Positions 9,140 through 17,496 of a DNA stretch of 64,000 nt are shown piece by piece; the stretch's first letter is position 1, and every line of letters starts with the position of its first letter. The position numbers and the translations under genes are program-made. This DNA comes from Leifsonia sp. CL147 (lineage in GTDB: Bacteria > Actinomycetota > Actinomycetes > Actinomycetales > Microbacteriaceae). Location of the stretch: positions 62,001-126,000 of the forward strand of contig NZ_FOTM01000004.1 in the NCBI RefSeq assembly GCF_900114565.1, read 5' to 3'. Under the pieces are notes generated by a model that was not told the origin of the DNA, searched no databases, and was given only the letters and a program-made list of their open reading frames with translations.

Positions 9140-10128
9140 CAGTTGTCGAGCGCCGCGCGGGCCTTCAGCGGCTCCCACCAGGCGCGGTTGTCGCGGTACC
9201 ACTGCACCACGTCGGCGAGGCCCTGCTGGAACGGCACCAGCGGCTCGTAGCCGAGCTCCGCCTGGATCTTGGAGATGTCGACCGAGTAGCGCAGGTCGTG
9301 ACCGAGGCGGTCGGCGACCCGGTCGACGTAGGACCAGTCCGTGCCGGTGGCGTCCAGCAGCAGCTGGGTGAGCTCCTTGTTGGTCAGCTCCGTGCCGCCG
9401 CCGATGTTGTAGATCTCGCCGGCGCGGCCGTTCACCAGCACCATCGCGATGCCGCGGGTGTGGTCGTCGACGTGCAGCCAGTCGCGGATGTTGTCGCCCT
9501 CGCCGTAGAGCGGGACGTGCGTGTCGTCGATCAGGTTGGTGACGAAGAGCGGGATGACCTTCTCGGGGAAGTGGTAGGGGCCGTAGTTGTTCGAGCAGCG
9601 CGTGATCGACACGTTCAGGCCGTGCGTGCGGAAGTAGCTGCGCGCGAGGAGGTCGCTGCCGGCCTTCGAGGCGGAGTAGGGCGAGTTCGGCTCGAGCGGC
9701 CGGTCCTCCGCCCAGGAGCCCTCGGCGATCGAGCCGTAGACCTCGTCCGTGGAGACGTGGACGAAGCGCTTCAGGTTGCTGCGCAGGGCCGCGTCGAGCA
9801 GCTGCTGCGTGCCCAGCACGTTCGTCTCCACGAAGATGGACGCGTCCCGCACCGAGCGGTCGACGTGCGACTCCGCGGCGAAGTGGACCACCGCATCCAC
9901 GGTCGGGAAGAGCTCGTCCAGCAGGCCGCCGTCGCGGATGTCGCCCTTCACGAAGGTGTACCTCGGGGAGTCGGCGACGGGCGCGAGGTTGGCCAGGTTG
10001 CCGGAGTAGGTCAGTGCGTCGAGCACGACCACCTCGGCGCCCTCCAGACCCGGGTAGGCGTCCTGCAGAGTGCGGCGAACGAAATTGGAGCCGATGAAAC
10101 CGGCGCCGCCGGTGACGAGAATCTTCAT
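9139..10128 (-). CDS. rmlB: dTDP-glucose 4,6-dehydratase (RmlB)
   Basis: RmlB converts dTDP-glucose to dTDP-4-keto-6-deoxyglucose, the second step to dTDP-rhamnose. The chosen ATG gives MKILVTGGAGFIGSNFVRR, an exact family start with the NAD-binding GxxGxxG. HFAAESHVDRS and the catalytic YSASKAGSD (Tyr-x-x-x-Lys) are present, as is NNYGPYHFPEK. The 329-residue length is standard. A much longer frame exists upstream but crosses the divergent promoter region, so it was trimmed. rmlD follows with a 1-base overlap. The gene is divergent from a cell wall-binding repeat protein, with 129 bp between the start codons. Confidence 0.96.
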   Translation of the reverse strand: MKILVTGGAGFIGSNFVRRTLQDAYPGLEGAEVVVLDALTYSGNLANLAPVADSPRYTFVKGDIRDGGLLDELFPTVDAVVHFAAESHVDRSVRDASIFVETNVLGTQQLLDAALRSNLKRFVHVSTDEVYGSIAEGSWAEDRPLEPNSPYSASKAGSDLLARSYFRTHGLNVSITRCSNNYGPYHFPEKVIPLFVTNLIDDTHVPLYGEGDNIRDWLHVDDHTRGIAMVLVNGRAGEIYNIGGGTELTNKELTQLLLDATGTDWSYVDRVADRLGHDLRYSVDISKIQAELGYEPLVPFQQGLADVVQWYRDNRAWWEPLKARAALDN

Positions 10129-10245
10129 GGAGTAGGGGACCTGCTTCGTAAGAGTCGGAGATTTCCCGGGCGATTCTACCGGGTGGCGGTCTGCGGACCG
10201 ATTTCCGGACACGAACGCTCTTGCGTTCGAGCCGATATCACGCGC

Positions 10246-10251
10246 TAGGGT
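10246..10251 (+). promoter_or_regulatory. -10 box TAGGGT 6 bases before a start codon
   Basis: TAGGGT ends six bases before the ATG at 10258, so transcription would begin at or next to the start codon. A weak TTGCGT -35 candidate lies at 10221-10226 with 19-base spacing. This arrangement supports ATG 10258 over the two in-frame ATGs downstream. Confidence 0.5.
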
Positions 10252-10257
10252 CGGATC

Positions 10258-12144
10258 ATGCTCATGGGGGGAATGCGGGCTCGGACCCGCGCACTGGTCA
10301 CTGCTGTGCTCACTGTCGCCGCGATCGGGGGTGCTGTCGCTGTCACGACGCCCGCGGTGGCCGACGACTCCGGGAACGCGCAGGCGTACTACGCCGCGGT
10401 CGCGAAGGCGACGGCCGGCCGCGTGCCGTCCGAGGCGCAAGAGAACGCCAACGTCGCCGCCGCACTGGGAGCCGTGGCGTCGCCGGGCCAGGTGCAGGCA
10501 CTCTCCGCGGCCGACGCGGATCCCGCAAAGTTCGTCGACGGCGATCTGGCGAGCGACGCCGTCTTCTTCAACGGCTCGGCCTGGAATGAGACGCAGATCG
10601 CCTCGTTCCTGAACTCGAAGGTCGGCACCTGTACGGGTACCACGCCGACGTGCCTCAAGTTGTACACCACGGCCACTATCACCAAGCCGGCGGACGCGAT
10701 GTGCAACGGCTACACCGCCTCCGCCTCGGAGTCCTCGGCGCACATCATCGCTACCGTGGCGACCTCGTGCGGCATCAATCCGGTCGTGCTCGTGGTGCTG
10801 CTGCAGAAGGAGCAGGGGCTCGTCACCTCGACGGCACCGTCGCAGTACGCCTACGACTACGCCACCGGCTGGAACTGCGTCGACACCCAGGGGTGCAGCG
10901 CCAACACCGCGGACACCACCGGCTTCTTCAACCAGGTCTACGGTGCCGCGTGGCAGTTCAAGAGGTACGGCAACGGCGCTCCCTTCACCTGGATGCCCGT
11001 CGGCAAGGTCAGCGCGGTCCAGTACAACCTCGACTCTTCGTGCGGCACCAAGCAGATCGCCATCCAGAACAAGGCGACCGCCGCGCTCTACTACTACACG
11101 CCGTACACGCCGAACCAGGCGTCCCTCGACAGCTACCCGGGCGAAGGCGACGACTGCTCGGCGTACGGAATCCGCAACTTCTGGATGCTGTTCAACGCCT
11201 GGTACGGCTCCTCGACCGCCGGGTCGGTGCCCTCCACCCAGCGCGTCGCCGGAGGCGACCGCTTCGCGACGTCGGCCGCGATCTCGCAGGCCGCGTTCCC
11301 CACCCCCGGCGCCGGCGTCCCCGCCGTCTTCGTCGCGAACGGCCTCGACTTCCCGGACGCCCTGACGGCGGCTCCTGCCGCGGCGAAGCTGGGCGGTCCG
11401 CTCCTGCTCGTCATGCCCGGCGCAGTGCCCGATGTGATCATGACGGAGCTGCAGCGGCTGAAGCCGCAGAAGATCTACGTGGCCGGAGGTCCCGCGGTCA
11501 TCGCCCAGCCGGTCCTGGATCAGCTCGCGACCGTCCAGCCGCAGGTGCAGCGCATCTACGGCGGCTCCCGGTTCGACACGTCGCAGCAGATCGCGAGCAC
11601 GATCTTCGGGACGTCGGTGGCGGGCGCCACCGCGTACCTCGCCTCCGGACTCGGCTTCCCCGACGCACTATCGGCGGGAGGCGCGGCGGGCTCCCAGGGA
11701 CAACCCGTGCTCCTCGTGAACGGCGGCCTCGACGCCGCCGACCCGGCGACGGTCGCGGCTCTGCACGCGCTGAACGTCACCACGGTCAAGATCGTCGGCG
11801 GCACCTCCGTCATCTCCAGCGGATTCGAGACCAGCCTCAGCGGCAGCGGATTCACGGTCGTGCGGCTCTCGGGCGCCGACCGCTTCGGGACCAGCGTGGT
11901 GGTCAACCAGGACGCGTTCCCCAGCGCGACCTCCGCGACGTACTTCGCGTCGGGCACGACGTTCCCCGACGCGCTCTCCGGCGCCGCCTGGGCGGGGAAG
12001 ACGCACAGCCCGCTGCTGGTGACCCGGGCCGGCTGCGTGTACGCGGCGGAGGCCGAGATGGCGCTCCGCGCGCAGACGCTCGTCACCCTCGGGGGCGCGA
12101 ACGCCCTGGCCGACCAGGTGGGGGCTCTCGCGGTCTGCCAGTAG
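10258..12144 (+). CDS. Secreted lysozyme-like protein with three cell wall-binding repeats
   Basis: 628 residues with a signal peptide (cleavage near AVA-DD). A region at about 60-320 is shared with the protein at 13729. It contains VLVVLLQKEQGLVTS, a cysteine-rich segment, and FFNQVYGAAWQFKRYG. The glutamate in the QKEQ context and the helix pattern suggest a lysozyme/transglycosylase-like fold, but that is my inference. The C-terminal 300 residues are three cell wall-binding repeat 2 modules (R-V-A-G-G-D-R-F-A-T-S, FPDAL and similar). A likely role is wall-bound glycan remodelling or adhesion. Such proteins are sometimes annotated as hemagglutinin-related. It sits between rmlB and rmlC, and rmlC follows after 9 bp. 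Confidence 0.83.
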   Translation: MLMGGMRARTRALVTAVLTVAAIGGAVAVTTPAVADDSGNAQAYYAAVAKATAGRVPSEAQENANVAAALGAVASPGQVQALSAADADPAKFVDGDLASDAVFFNGSAWNETQIASFLNSKVGTCTGTTPTCLKLYTTATITKPADAMCNGYTASASESSAHIIATVATSCGINPVVLVVLLQKEQGLVTSTAPSQYAYDYATGWNCVDTQGCSANTADTTGFFNQVYGAAWQFKRYGNGAPFTWMPVGKVSAVQYNLDSSCGTKQIAIQNKATAALYYYTPYTPNQASLDSYPGEGDDCSAYGIRNFWMLFNAWYGSSTAGSVPSTQRVAGGDRFATSAAISQAAFPTPGAGVPAVFVANGLDFPDALTAAPAAAKLGGPLLLVMPGAVPDVIMTELQRLKPQKIYVAGGPAVIAQPVLDQLATVQPQVQRIYGGSRFDTSQQIASTIFGTSVAGATAYLASGLGFPDALSAGGAAGSQGQPVLLVNGGLDAADPATVAALHALNVTTVKIVGGTSVISSGFETSLSGSGFTVVRLSGADRFGTSVVVNQDAFPSATSATYFASGTTFPDALSGAAWAGKTHSPLLVTRAGCVYAAEAEMALRAQTLVTLGGANALADQVGALAVCQ

Positions 12145-12147
12145 ACT
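12142..12147 (+). promoter_or_regulatory. -10 box TAGACT of rmlC (leaderless type)
   Basis: TAGACT overlaps the stop codon of the preceding gene and ends six bases before the GTG start of rmlC. This suggests rmlC-rmlA have their own promoter and a leaderless mRNA in addition to any read-through. Confidence 0.5.
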
Positions 12148-12153
12148 CTCGGG

Positions 12154-12777
12154 GTGCAGATCCGCGAACTGAACATCCCCGACGCCTACGAGATCACGCC
12201 GAAGCAGCACGCCGACGACCGCGGCGTGTTCTTCGAGTGGTACCGGTTCGACCGTCTGGAGGAGGCCGTCGGCCACCGCCTCGACCTCCGTCAGGCCAAC
12301 ACCTCGGTCTCTCGCCGCGGTTCGGTGCGCGGCATCCATTTCGCGGACATCCCGCCGAGCCAGGCCAAGTACGTGACGGCGCCGCGCGGGGCCGTCCTCG
12401 ACTACGTGATCGACATCCGCGTCGGCTCGCCGACCTACGGCCAGTGGGACTCCGTCCTCCTCGACGACGTCGACCGTCGCGCGATCTACCTGGCGGAAGG
12501 CCTCGGTCACTGCTTCGTCGCCCTGACGGACGACGCGACGGTCAGCTACCTGGTGACCGACGTGTACAACCCGGGCCGTGAGCACGGGATCAACCCCCTC
12601 GATCCCGACATCGACCTGCGCTTCCCGGCGGAGGCGGGCGAACCGCTCCTGTCCCCGAAGGACACCGAGGCTCCGAGCCTCGCCGAAGCCGCCGCGTCCG
12701 GCCTGCTGCCGACCTGGGAGGCCGCCCGTGCCTACTACGCGTCGCTCGACGCATCCACCGACCACGGAGGCAACTGA
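12154..12777 (+). CDS. rmlC: dTDP-4-dehydrorhamnose 3,5-epimerase (RmlC)
   Basis: A cupin-fold epimerase acting on dTDP-4-keto-6-deoxyglucose. The 207-residue protein contains the family pattern DDRGVFFEWY, QANTSVSRRGSVRGIHF (with the catalytic His of RGIHF), VLDYVIDIRVGSPTYG and IYLAEGLGHCF. The start is GTG with no Shine-Dalgarno sequence and a TAGACT box directly upstream, consistent with leaderless expression. It ends three bases before the rmlA start codon, so the two are translated together. The family assignment is secure. Confidence 0.95.
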   Translation: MQIRELNIPDAYEITPKQHADDRGVFFEWYRFDRLEEAVGHRLDLRQANTSVSRRGSVRGIHFADIPPSQAKYVTAPRGAVLDYVIDIRVGSPTYGQWDSVLLDDVDRRAIYLAEGLGHCFVALTDDATVSYLVTDVYNPGREHGINPLDPDIDLRFPAEAGEPLLSPKDTEAPSLAEAAASGLLPTWEAARAYYASLDASTDHGGN

Positions 12778-12780
12778 CCG

Positions 12781-13647
12781 ATGCGCGGAATCATCCTCGC
12801 CGGGGGCTCCGGCACCCGCCTGTGGCCCATCACCAAGGGCATCTCGAAGCAGCTGATGCCGATCTACGACAAGCCGATGGTCTACTACCCGCTGTCGACC
12901 CTGATGATGGCCGGAATCGACGAGATCCTCATCATCACCACTCCGGAGTACAACGACCAGTTCCGGGCGCTCCTCGGCGACGGCTCGCAGCTCGGCATCC
13001 GGCTCGAGTACGCGGTGCAGGAGTCTCCGGACGGGCTGGCGCAGGCGTTCATCATCGGCGAGGAGTTCATCGGCGACGAGTCCGTCGCGCTCGTCCTCGG
13101 CGACAACATCTTCCACGGCACGGGCCTCGGCTCGTCCCTGCGGAACCACAACGCGATCGACGGCGCGCTGATCTTCGCGTACCAGGTGAGCGACCCGACG
13201 GCCTACGGCGTCGTCGAGTTCGACGACACGTTCACGGCCATCTCGATCGAGGAGAAGCCGGCCGACCCGAAATCGCGGTTCGCCGTGCCCGGCCTCTACT
13301 TCTACGACAACCAGGTCGTCGAGATCGCGAAGACCATCGAGCCGAGCGCGCGCGGCGAGCTCGAGATCTCCACGGTCAACGAGCGCTACCTGCAGGCAGG
13401 CCGGCTGCAGGTCCAGGTGCTCGACCGCGGCACCGCGTGGCTCGACACCGGAACCTTCGAGTCGATGATGCAGGCCTCCGAGTACGTGCGGGTGATCGAG
13501 GATCGGCAGGGATTCAAGGTCGGCTGCATCGAGGAGATCGCGTGGCGCGCGGGCTGGATCGACGACGCACAGCTGAAGGCCCTGGCCGCTCCACTGGTGA
13601 AGAGCGGATACGGCACCTATCTGAGGGCGTTGCTCGAGCAGCAGTGA
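12781..13647 (+). CDS. rmlA: Glucose-1-phosphate thymidylyltransferase (RmlA)
   Basis: RmlA makes dTDP-glucose from dTTP and glucose-1-phosphate, the first step of the rhamnose pathway. The N-terminus [18 protein letters not shown] holds the nucleotidyltransferase signature GGx[25 protein letters not shown] and the sugar-binding [20 protein letters not shown] segments follow. Its 288 residues match the short RmlA form. It follows rmlC by three bases. With rmlB and rmlD the cell therefore has the full dTDP-L-rhamnose route within 5.4 kb. Confidence 0.96.
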   Translation: MRGIILAGGSGTRLWPITKGISKQLMPIYDKPMVYYPLSTLMMAGIDEILIITTPEYNDQFRALLGDGSQLGIRLEYAVQESPDGLAQAFIIGEEFIGDESVALVLGDNIFHGTGLGSSLRNHNAIDGALIFAYQVSDPTAYGVVEFDDTFTAISIEEKPADPKSRFAVPGLYFYDNQVVEIAKTIEPSARGELEISTVNERYLQAGRLQVQVLDRGTAWLDTGTFESMMQASEYVRVIEDRQGFKVGCIEEIAWRAGWIDDAQLKALAAPLVKSGYGTYLRALLEQQ

Positions 13648-13715
13648 CGTCCGGCGCCCAGCCGCCAAAACGGGCGGGAGGGGTGTGGCATCGGCGGATC
13701 GCCGCGCCGCCCCGT

Positions 13716-13721
13716 TAGGCT
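13716..13721 (+). promoter_or_regulatory. -10 box TAGGCT before a GTG start
   Basis: TAGGCT ends seven bases before the GTG at 13729. There is no Shine-Dalgarno sequence between them, so a leaderless mRNA is likely. It supports choosing the GTG as the start of the cell wall-binding protein. Confidence 0.5.
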
Positions 13722-13728
13722 CGCCCGT

Positions 13729-15789
13729 GTGACGCCCCCTCGCCACCCGTTCCGCGCACTCATCGCCGTGTGCACCACCCTCGTCGTCCTCCTCGTCGGC
13801 GGGATCGTCGTGCCGGCGCCGTCCGCGGACGCGGCCGACGGAGCGGACTTCCAGGCCGGCTTCATCATCAGCGATTCGAACTTCTACAACGGCGGCGCGG
13901 TCGACGCGGGCAACATCCAGGCCTGGCTGAACCTCCAGGTCCCGACCTGCCGAGCCGGCTACACGTGTCTCAAGGACTACCGGGAGACCACCTACTCGCG
14001 CGTCGCGGACCCGATGTGCGCGGCGTACACCGGGGCAGCGAACGAGTCGGCCGCCACGATCATCGCCAAGGTCGGTGCGGCCTGCGGCATCAGCCAGAAG
14101 GTGCTGCTGGTCCTGCTCGAGAAGGAGCAGAGCCTCGTCACCGACACCTGGCCCACCGCCGGTCAGTACCAGATGGCGACCGGCTACGCCTGCCCCGACA
14201 CCGGTCCATGCGATCCCTCGACGCTGGGCTTCTACAACCAGGTGTACAAGGCCGCCTGGCAGTTCAAGCGCTACGGCAACCCGCCGGGGACCTCGAACTA
14301 CTTCAGCTGGATCCCCGTCGGGCAGGTGAGCGCCATCCGCTACAGCCCGAACTCCGCGTGCGGGTCGAGCAACGTGCTGGTCCGCAACGCCGCCACTGCC
14401 GCGCTCTACTACTACACGCCGTATCAGCCGAACGCCGCAGCCCTCGCCAATCTGTACGGCACCGGAGACGCCTGCTCGGCCTACGGCAACCGCAACTTCT
14501 GGCGGCTCTACACCGACTGGTTCGGACCGTCGACCTCCGGCGTCCCGCCGATCGGCAACTTCGAGTCGGCGAACCTCCTGGCGACCACGTTCACCATCGG
14601 TGGATGGGCGCTCGACCAGACCCTCGCGGCGACCTCGATCAACGTCCAGATCACTTGGAAGACGCCGGCCGGCACGACCACCAGCACGGTGACGGCCTCC
14701 GGAAACCGGCCGGACGTCGCGAACGCGTATCCTTCCGCCGGTCCCGCGCACGGCTTCACCGCGAGCATCGCGCGCTCCGGAGACGGCCAGTACACGGCCT
14801 GCGTCACGGCGCTGCCGGCGGCCGGGAACACCTCGGGCGCCACCGATCTGGGCTGCCGGGCGCAGTTCTATTCGAGCGCGATCGGGGGAGCTCCGGCAGG
14901 TTACCGGGTGCAGGGCTCGGACCGGTATGCGACATCGGTCGCGGTGTCCCAGACGTCCTATCCGACACCCGGAGTGCCGGTGGTCTACATCGCCTCGGGG
15001 CAGGGATACGCCGACGCCATCGCCGCGAGTGCGGCAGCCGCGGTGCAGCGGGGGCCACTCCTGCTCACGACCGGCGGCGATGTGCCCGCGAGCGTGATGA
15101 CGGAGGTCCAACGTCTCGCTCCGGCGAAGATCGTCGTGGTCGGCGGGACGAATGTGATCGCCGACGCGGTTCTCGCGAAGCTGGCGACCGTCCAGCCGAA
15201 TGTCGTGCGGATCGCCGGCGGCGACCGCTTCGAGACGTCGCGAGCGGTGGCGAAGTACGCCTTCCCGGCCGCGACCGGGGCCTACTTCGCGAGCGGCCTG
15301 AACTTCCCGGACGCGCTCTCCGCGGCATCGGCGGCGAGCGTCGGCGGTCAGCCGGTCGTGCTGGTCACCGGCTACGGAGCGGTGGATGCGCCGACCAGCG
15401 CCTACGTCACCAGCGCCAAGCTCACCTCGGCCACCGTGATCGGAGGCTCCGCCATCATCGCCGGGTCGTTCGACACCTCCCTCCAGTCTGCGGGGCTCAC
15501 CGTCACCCGGATCGGAGGAGCCGATCGCTACGACACCAGTCATCTGGTGAACGCGCAGCGGTTCCAGACGGCCGGCACGGCCTACATCGCCTCGGGCATC
15601 GACTTCCCGGACGCCCTCTCCGCCGCCGCGATGGCGGGAGCAGCGAAAGCGCCGCTGTTCCTCTCACCCAGCTGGTGCCTGCCGCGCTCGGTCGGCAACG
15701 ACATCGTCTCGATGAAGACCTCGAAGGTCTACTTCATCGGCGGCCCGTCGGCCCTCTCGGGCGCGGTTACCGGCTACATCGCCTGCTGA
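13729..15789 (+). CDS. Secreted lysozyme-like protein with GWALD module and cell wall-binding repeats
   Basis: 686 residues, a paralogue of the protein at 10258. A signal peptide (ends near ADA-AD) is followed by the same lysozyme-like region, with VLLVLLEKEQSLVTDT, FYNQVYKAAWQFKRYG and LYYYTPY. It has one extra domain at about 280-380, with FTIGGWALDQTL, RPDVANAYP, HGF and a late cysteine. That pattern is the beta-rich GWALDPDT module common in secreted actinobacterial proteins. Three cell wall-binding repeat 2 modules complete the C-terminus. The first 100 residues are better conserved between the two paralogues than the repeats. A wall-bound muramidase-like or adhesive role is inferred; the catalytic glutamate in EKEQ is only a suggestion. 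Confidence 0.82.
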   Translation: MTPPRHPFRALIAVCTTLVVLLVGGIVVPAPSADAADGADFQAGFIISDSNFYNGGAVDAGNIQAWLNLQVPTCRAGYTCLKDYRETTYSRVADPMCAAYTGAANESAATIIAKVGAACGISQKVLLVLLEKEQSLVTDTWPTAGQYQMATGYACPDTGPCDPSTLGFYNQVYKAAWQFKRYGNPPGTSNYFSWIPVGQVSAIRYSPNSACGSSNVLVRNAATAALYYYTPYQPNAAALANLYGTGDACSAYGNRNFWRLYTDWFGPSTSGVPPIGNFESANLLATTFTIGGWALDQTLAATSINVQITWKTPAGTTTSTVTASGNRPDVANAYPSAGPAHGFTASIARSGDGQYTACVTALPAAGNTSGATDLGCRAQFYSSAIGGAPAGYRVQGSDRYATSVAVSQTSYPTPGVPVVYIASGQGYADAIAASAAAAVQRGPLLLTTGGDVPASVMTEVQRLAPAKIVVVGGTNVIADAVLAKLATVQPNVVRIAGGDRFETSRAVAKYAFPAATGAYFASGLNFPDALSAASAASVGGQPVVLVTGYGAVDAPTSAYVTSAKLTSATVIGGSAIIAGSFDTSLQSAGLTVTRIGGADRYDTSHLVNAQRFQTAGTAYIASGIDFPDALSAAAMAGAAKAPLFLSPSWCLPRSVGNDIVSMKTSKVYFIGGPSALSGAVTGYIAC

Positions 15790-15820
15790 GGGGTCTGAGG
15801 GGTCAGGAGGCTCAGCGGGC

Positions 15821-16627
15821 TCAGGCGCCGTCGTCGAGCCGGAGGTAGCGGTAGAACTCCGCCTTGCGCTCCGCTAGCGTGTGGTGCTGGTTCGTCTCGT
15901 CCAGGACGAACTCGACCGGGGTGTCGACCTTGCGCAGGACCCAGCCGTGCTTGCGGGCGTAGCCGCACATCCAGATGTCCTCGACGAACGCGAAGTAGCG
16001 CGGCAATCCGGTGAAGAAGGACAGGTCGGAGACGATGTCGAGGTCGCAGGCGCAGCCGCCGGTGCCGACGTAGCTGACGCGGTCGCCCGGCTCGGCCGGC
16101 GTGCGCGCCCAGTACTCGCCCGCCATCGTCCACGCCCAGTACCCGGCGATGGTGTGCGGGCCGGACGCCTCCAGAAGATCCGTGAGGAAGTGGTCGCTGA
16201 CATCCTGGTCGTCGTCGAGCATGACGAAGGTGCCGCGTGCGCCGGAGGCCCAGAGCTTCCGGGCGACGAAGAACCGGCCGAGCCCGCCGACGTTGACGGG
16301 GCTGCTGAACAGGGAGACGCCGGCGAGGGCGCCGTGCGGACGGTACGCCGCCACCCGCTCCCGGTAGTAGCGGTCGTCGGCCGGCCGGTTGTTCCACAGC
16401 AGGAGCCGCACGCGCGGTCCCTGCTGGGCGTCGAGCTCCGTGAGCACCGCGTCGATGCGTTCCCTGCGGTTCCAGAGGCACATGATCACGGTGATCTCGC
16501 CGGATCCGCCCGCCGGGTTCGCGGAGTACAGCGGACGCAGCCGGAACCGCCCCGCGCGGTACAACCGCATCGCCACCCGCCAGCGGGCCGCTGCCACCGC
16601 ACGCCGCGCGAACGTCGCTGCGCTCAC
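15821..16627 (-). CDS. Glycosyltransferase family 2
   Basis: 268-residue GT-A enzyme. ITVIMCLWNRRERIDAVLTE opens the nucleotide-binding domain, FVMLDDDQDVSDHF carries the metal-binding DDD motif, and FAFVEDIWMCGYARKHGW fits the acceptor-side ED motif. I chose GTG 16627 because its GTGA overlaps the stop of the preceding glycosyltransferase, as at every junction of this operon. The longer reading upstream overlaps that gene by 200 bp and is unlikely. It is the last gene of a four-gene export operon. The acceptor is probably the growing rhamnose-containing chain; that is inference from context. Confidence 0.86.
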   Translation of the reverse strand: MSAATFARRAVAAARWRVAMRLYRAGRFRLRPLYSANPAGGSGEITVIMCLWNRRERIDAVLTELDAQQGPRVRLLLWNNRPADDRYYRERVAAYRPHGALAGVSLFSSPVNVGGLGRFFVARKLWASGARGTFVMLDDDQDVSDHFLTDLLEASGPHTIAGYWAWTMAGEYWARTPAEPGDRVSYVGTGGCACDLDIVSDLSFFTGLPRYFAFVEDIWMCGYARKHGWVLRKVDTPVEFVLDETNQHHTLAERKAEFYRYLRLDDGA

Positions 16628-17496
16628 CGCGACACCCACCACAGCCGTCCCCACAGCCCGAGGCGGACAGCGAGCCGCACCGGGGCGAAGTACCAGGCCT
16701 CGTAGCGGTGCGAGAGGTACCGGTAGGCGCTGTCGTGGTGCGCCTTCTCCATGCGTTTGCGTTCGCGCGAGGTGGAGTGGGCGCCGGTGTGGGTGACGAC
16801 GGCCTCCGGGATGTAAACATTGCGCCACCCCGCCCGGCCGAGCCGGTCGCCGAGGTCGACGTCTTCGAAGTACATGAAGTACCCCGGATCGAACCCGTCG
16901 ATCTGGCGGTACGCGTCACCGCGGATGAGCAGGCAGGCGCCCGACAGCCAGCCGGCGTCCCGCCGGCTCTCCGTCTCGCTCTCAGCGCGGTAGCGCACGG
17001 ACCACGGGTTCGTGGGCCACACCCGGCCGAACAGCGCGTGGGCCACCCCCGTACGCAGTGAGGGCAGTCGCCGCGCGGAGGGGTACACGGTGCCGTCCGC
17101 GTCCAGGATCTTCGGGCCGAGGGAGCCCGCGTCCGGGAGCTGCTCGCCGGCGGCGACGAGCGCATCCACGGCTCCGGGGGCGAATACGACATCCGGGTTC
17201 GCGACGAGAACGTAGTCCGGTGCCGCCGTCGCGGCGTCCACGGCCGCCCGGACGCCTCCGCCGTAGCCCTCGTTGACCTCGAGCTCGACGAAGCGATGGC
17301 CCGCCGCCGTCACGGCGGCCCGAACCGCCGCTGCCTCCTCGGACGCGTTGTCGGCGACGACGACCTCGTCGATGCGCCCGGCGTCCGCGAGCGAGGCGAG
17401 GAACGGCTGGATGGTGTCGCTCGAGTTGTACGTCACGGTCACCGCGAGCACCCTCGGGACAGCGTGCGCGGCGGGATCCGTCCCCTCGCCGGTCAC
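16624..17496 (-). CDS. Glycosyltransferase family 2, WbbL-like rhamnosyltransferase
   Basis: 290 residues. VLAVTVTYNSSDTIQPFL and VVVADNASEE start the GT-A fold, DYVLVANPDVVF holds the DxD-type site, and GWLSGACLLIRGDAYRQIDG with FMYFEDVDLGDRLGRAGW is the pattern of rhamnosyltransferases such as mycobacterial WbbL. WbbL adds rhamnose from dTDP-rhamnose to a lipid-linked GlcNAc, the first step of a wall linker. That fits the rml genes next door, but the exact linkage is not shown by the sequence. GTG 17496 overlaps the upstream ATPase stop by four bases (GTGA), and the downstream gene repeats this overlap. Confidence 0.85.
   Translation of the reverse strand: MTGEGTDPAAHAVPRVLAVTVTYNSSDTIQPFLASLADAGRIDEVVVADNASEEAAAVRAAVTAAGHRFVELEVNEGYGGGVRAAVDAATAAPDYVLVANPDVVFAPGAVDALVAAGEQLPDAGSLGPKILDADGTVYPSARRLPSLRTGVAHALFGRVWPTNPWSVRYRAESETESRRDAGWLSGACLLIRGDAYRQIDGFDPGYFMYFEDVDLGDRLGRAGWRNVYIPEAVVTHTGAHSTSRERKRMEKAHHDSAYRYLSHRYEAWYFAPVRLAVRLGLWGRLWWVSR

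Noticed and set aside
11668-15543. Very long minus-strand frame (about 1290 codons) opposite the rml genes
   Set aside because: It is an antisense shadow of rmlC, rmlA and the cell wall-binding genes in GC-rich DNA; the protein is Arg/Gly-rich without motifs.
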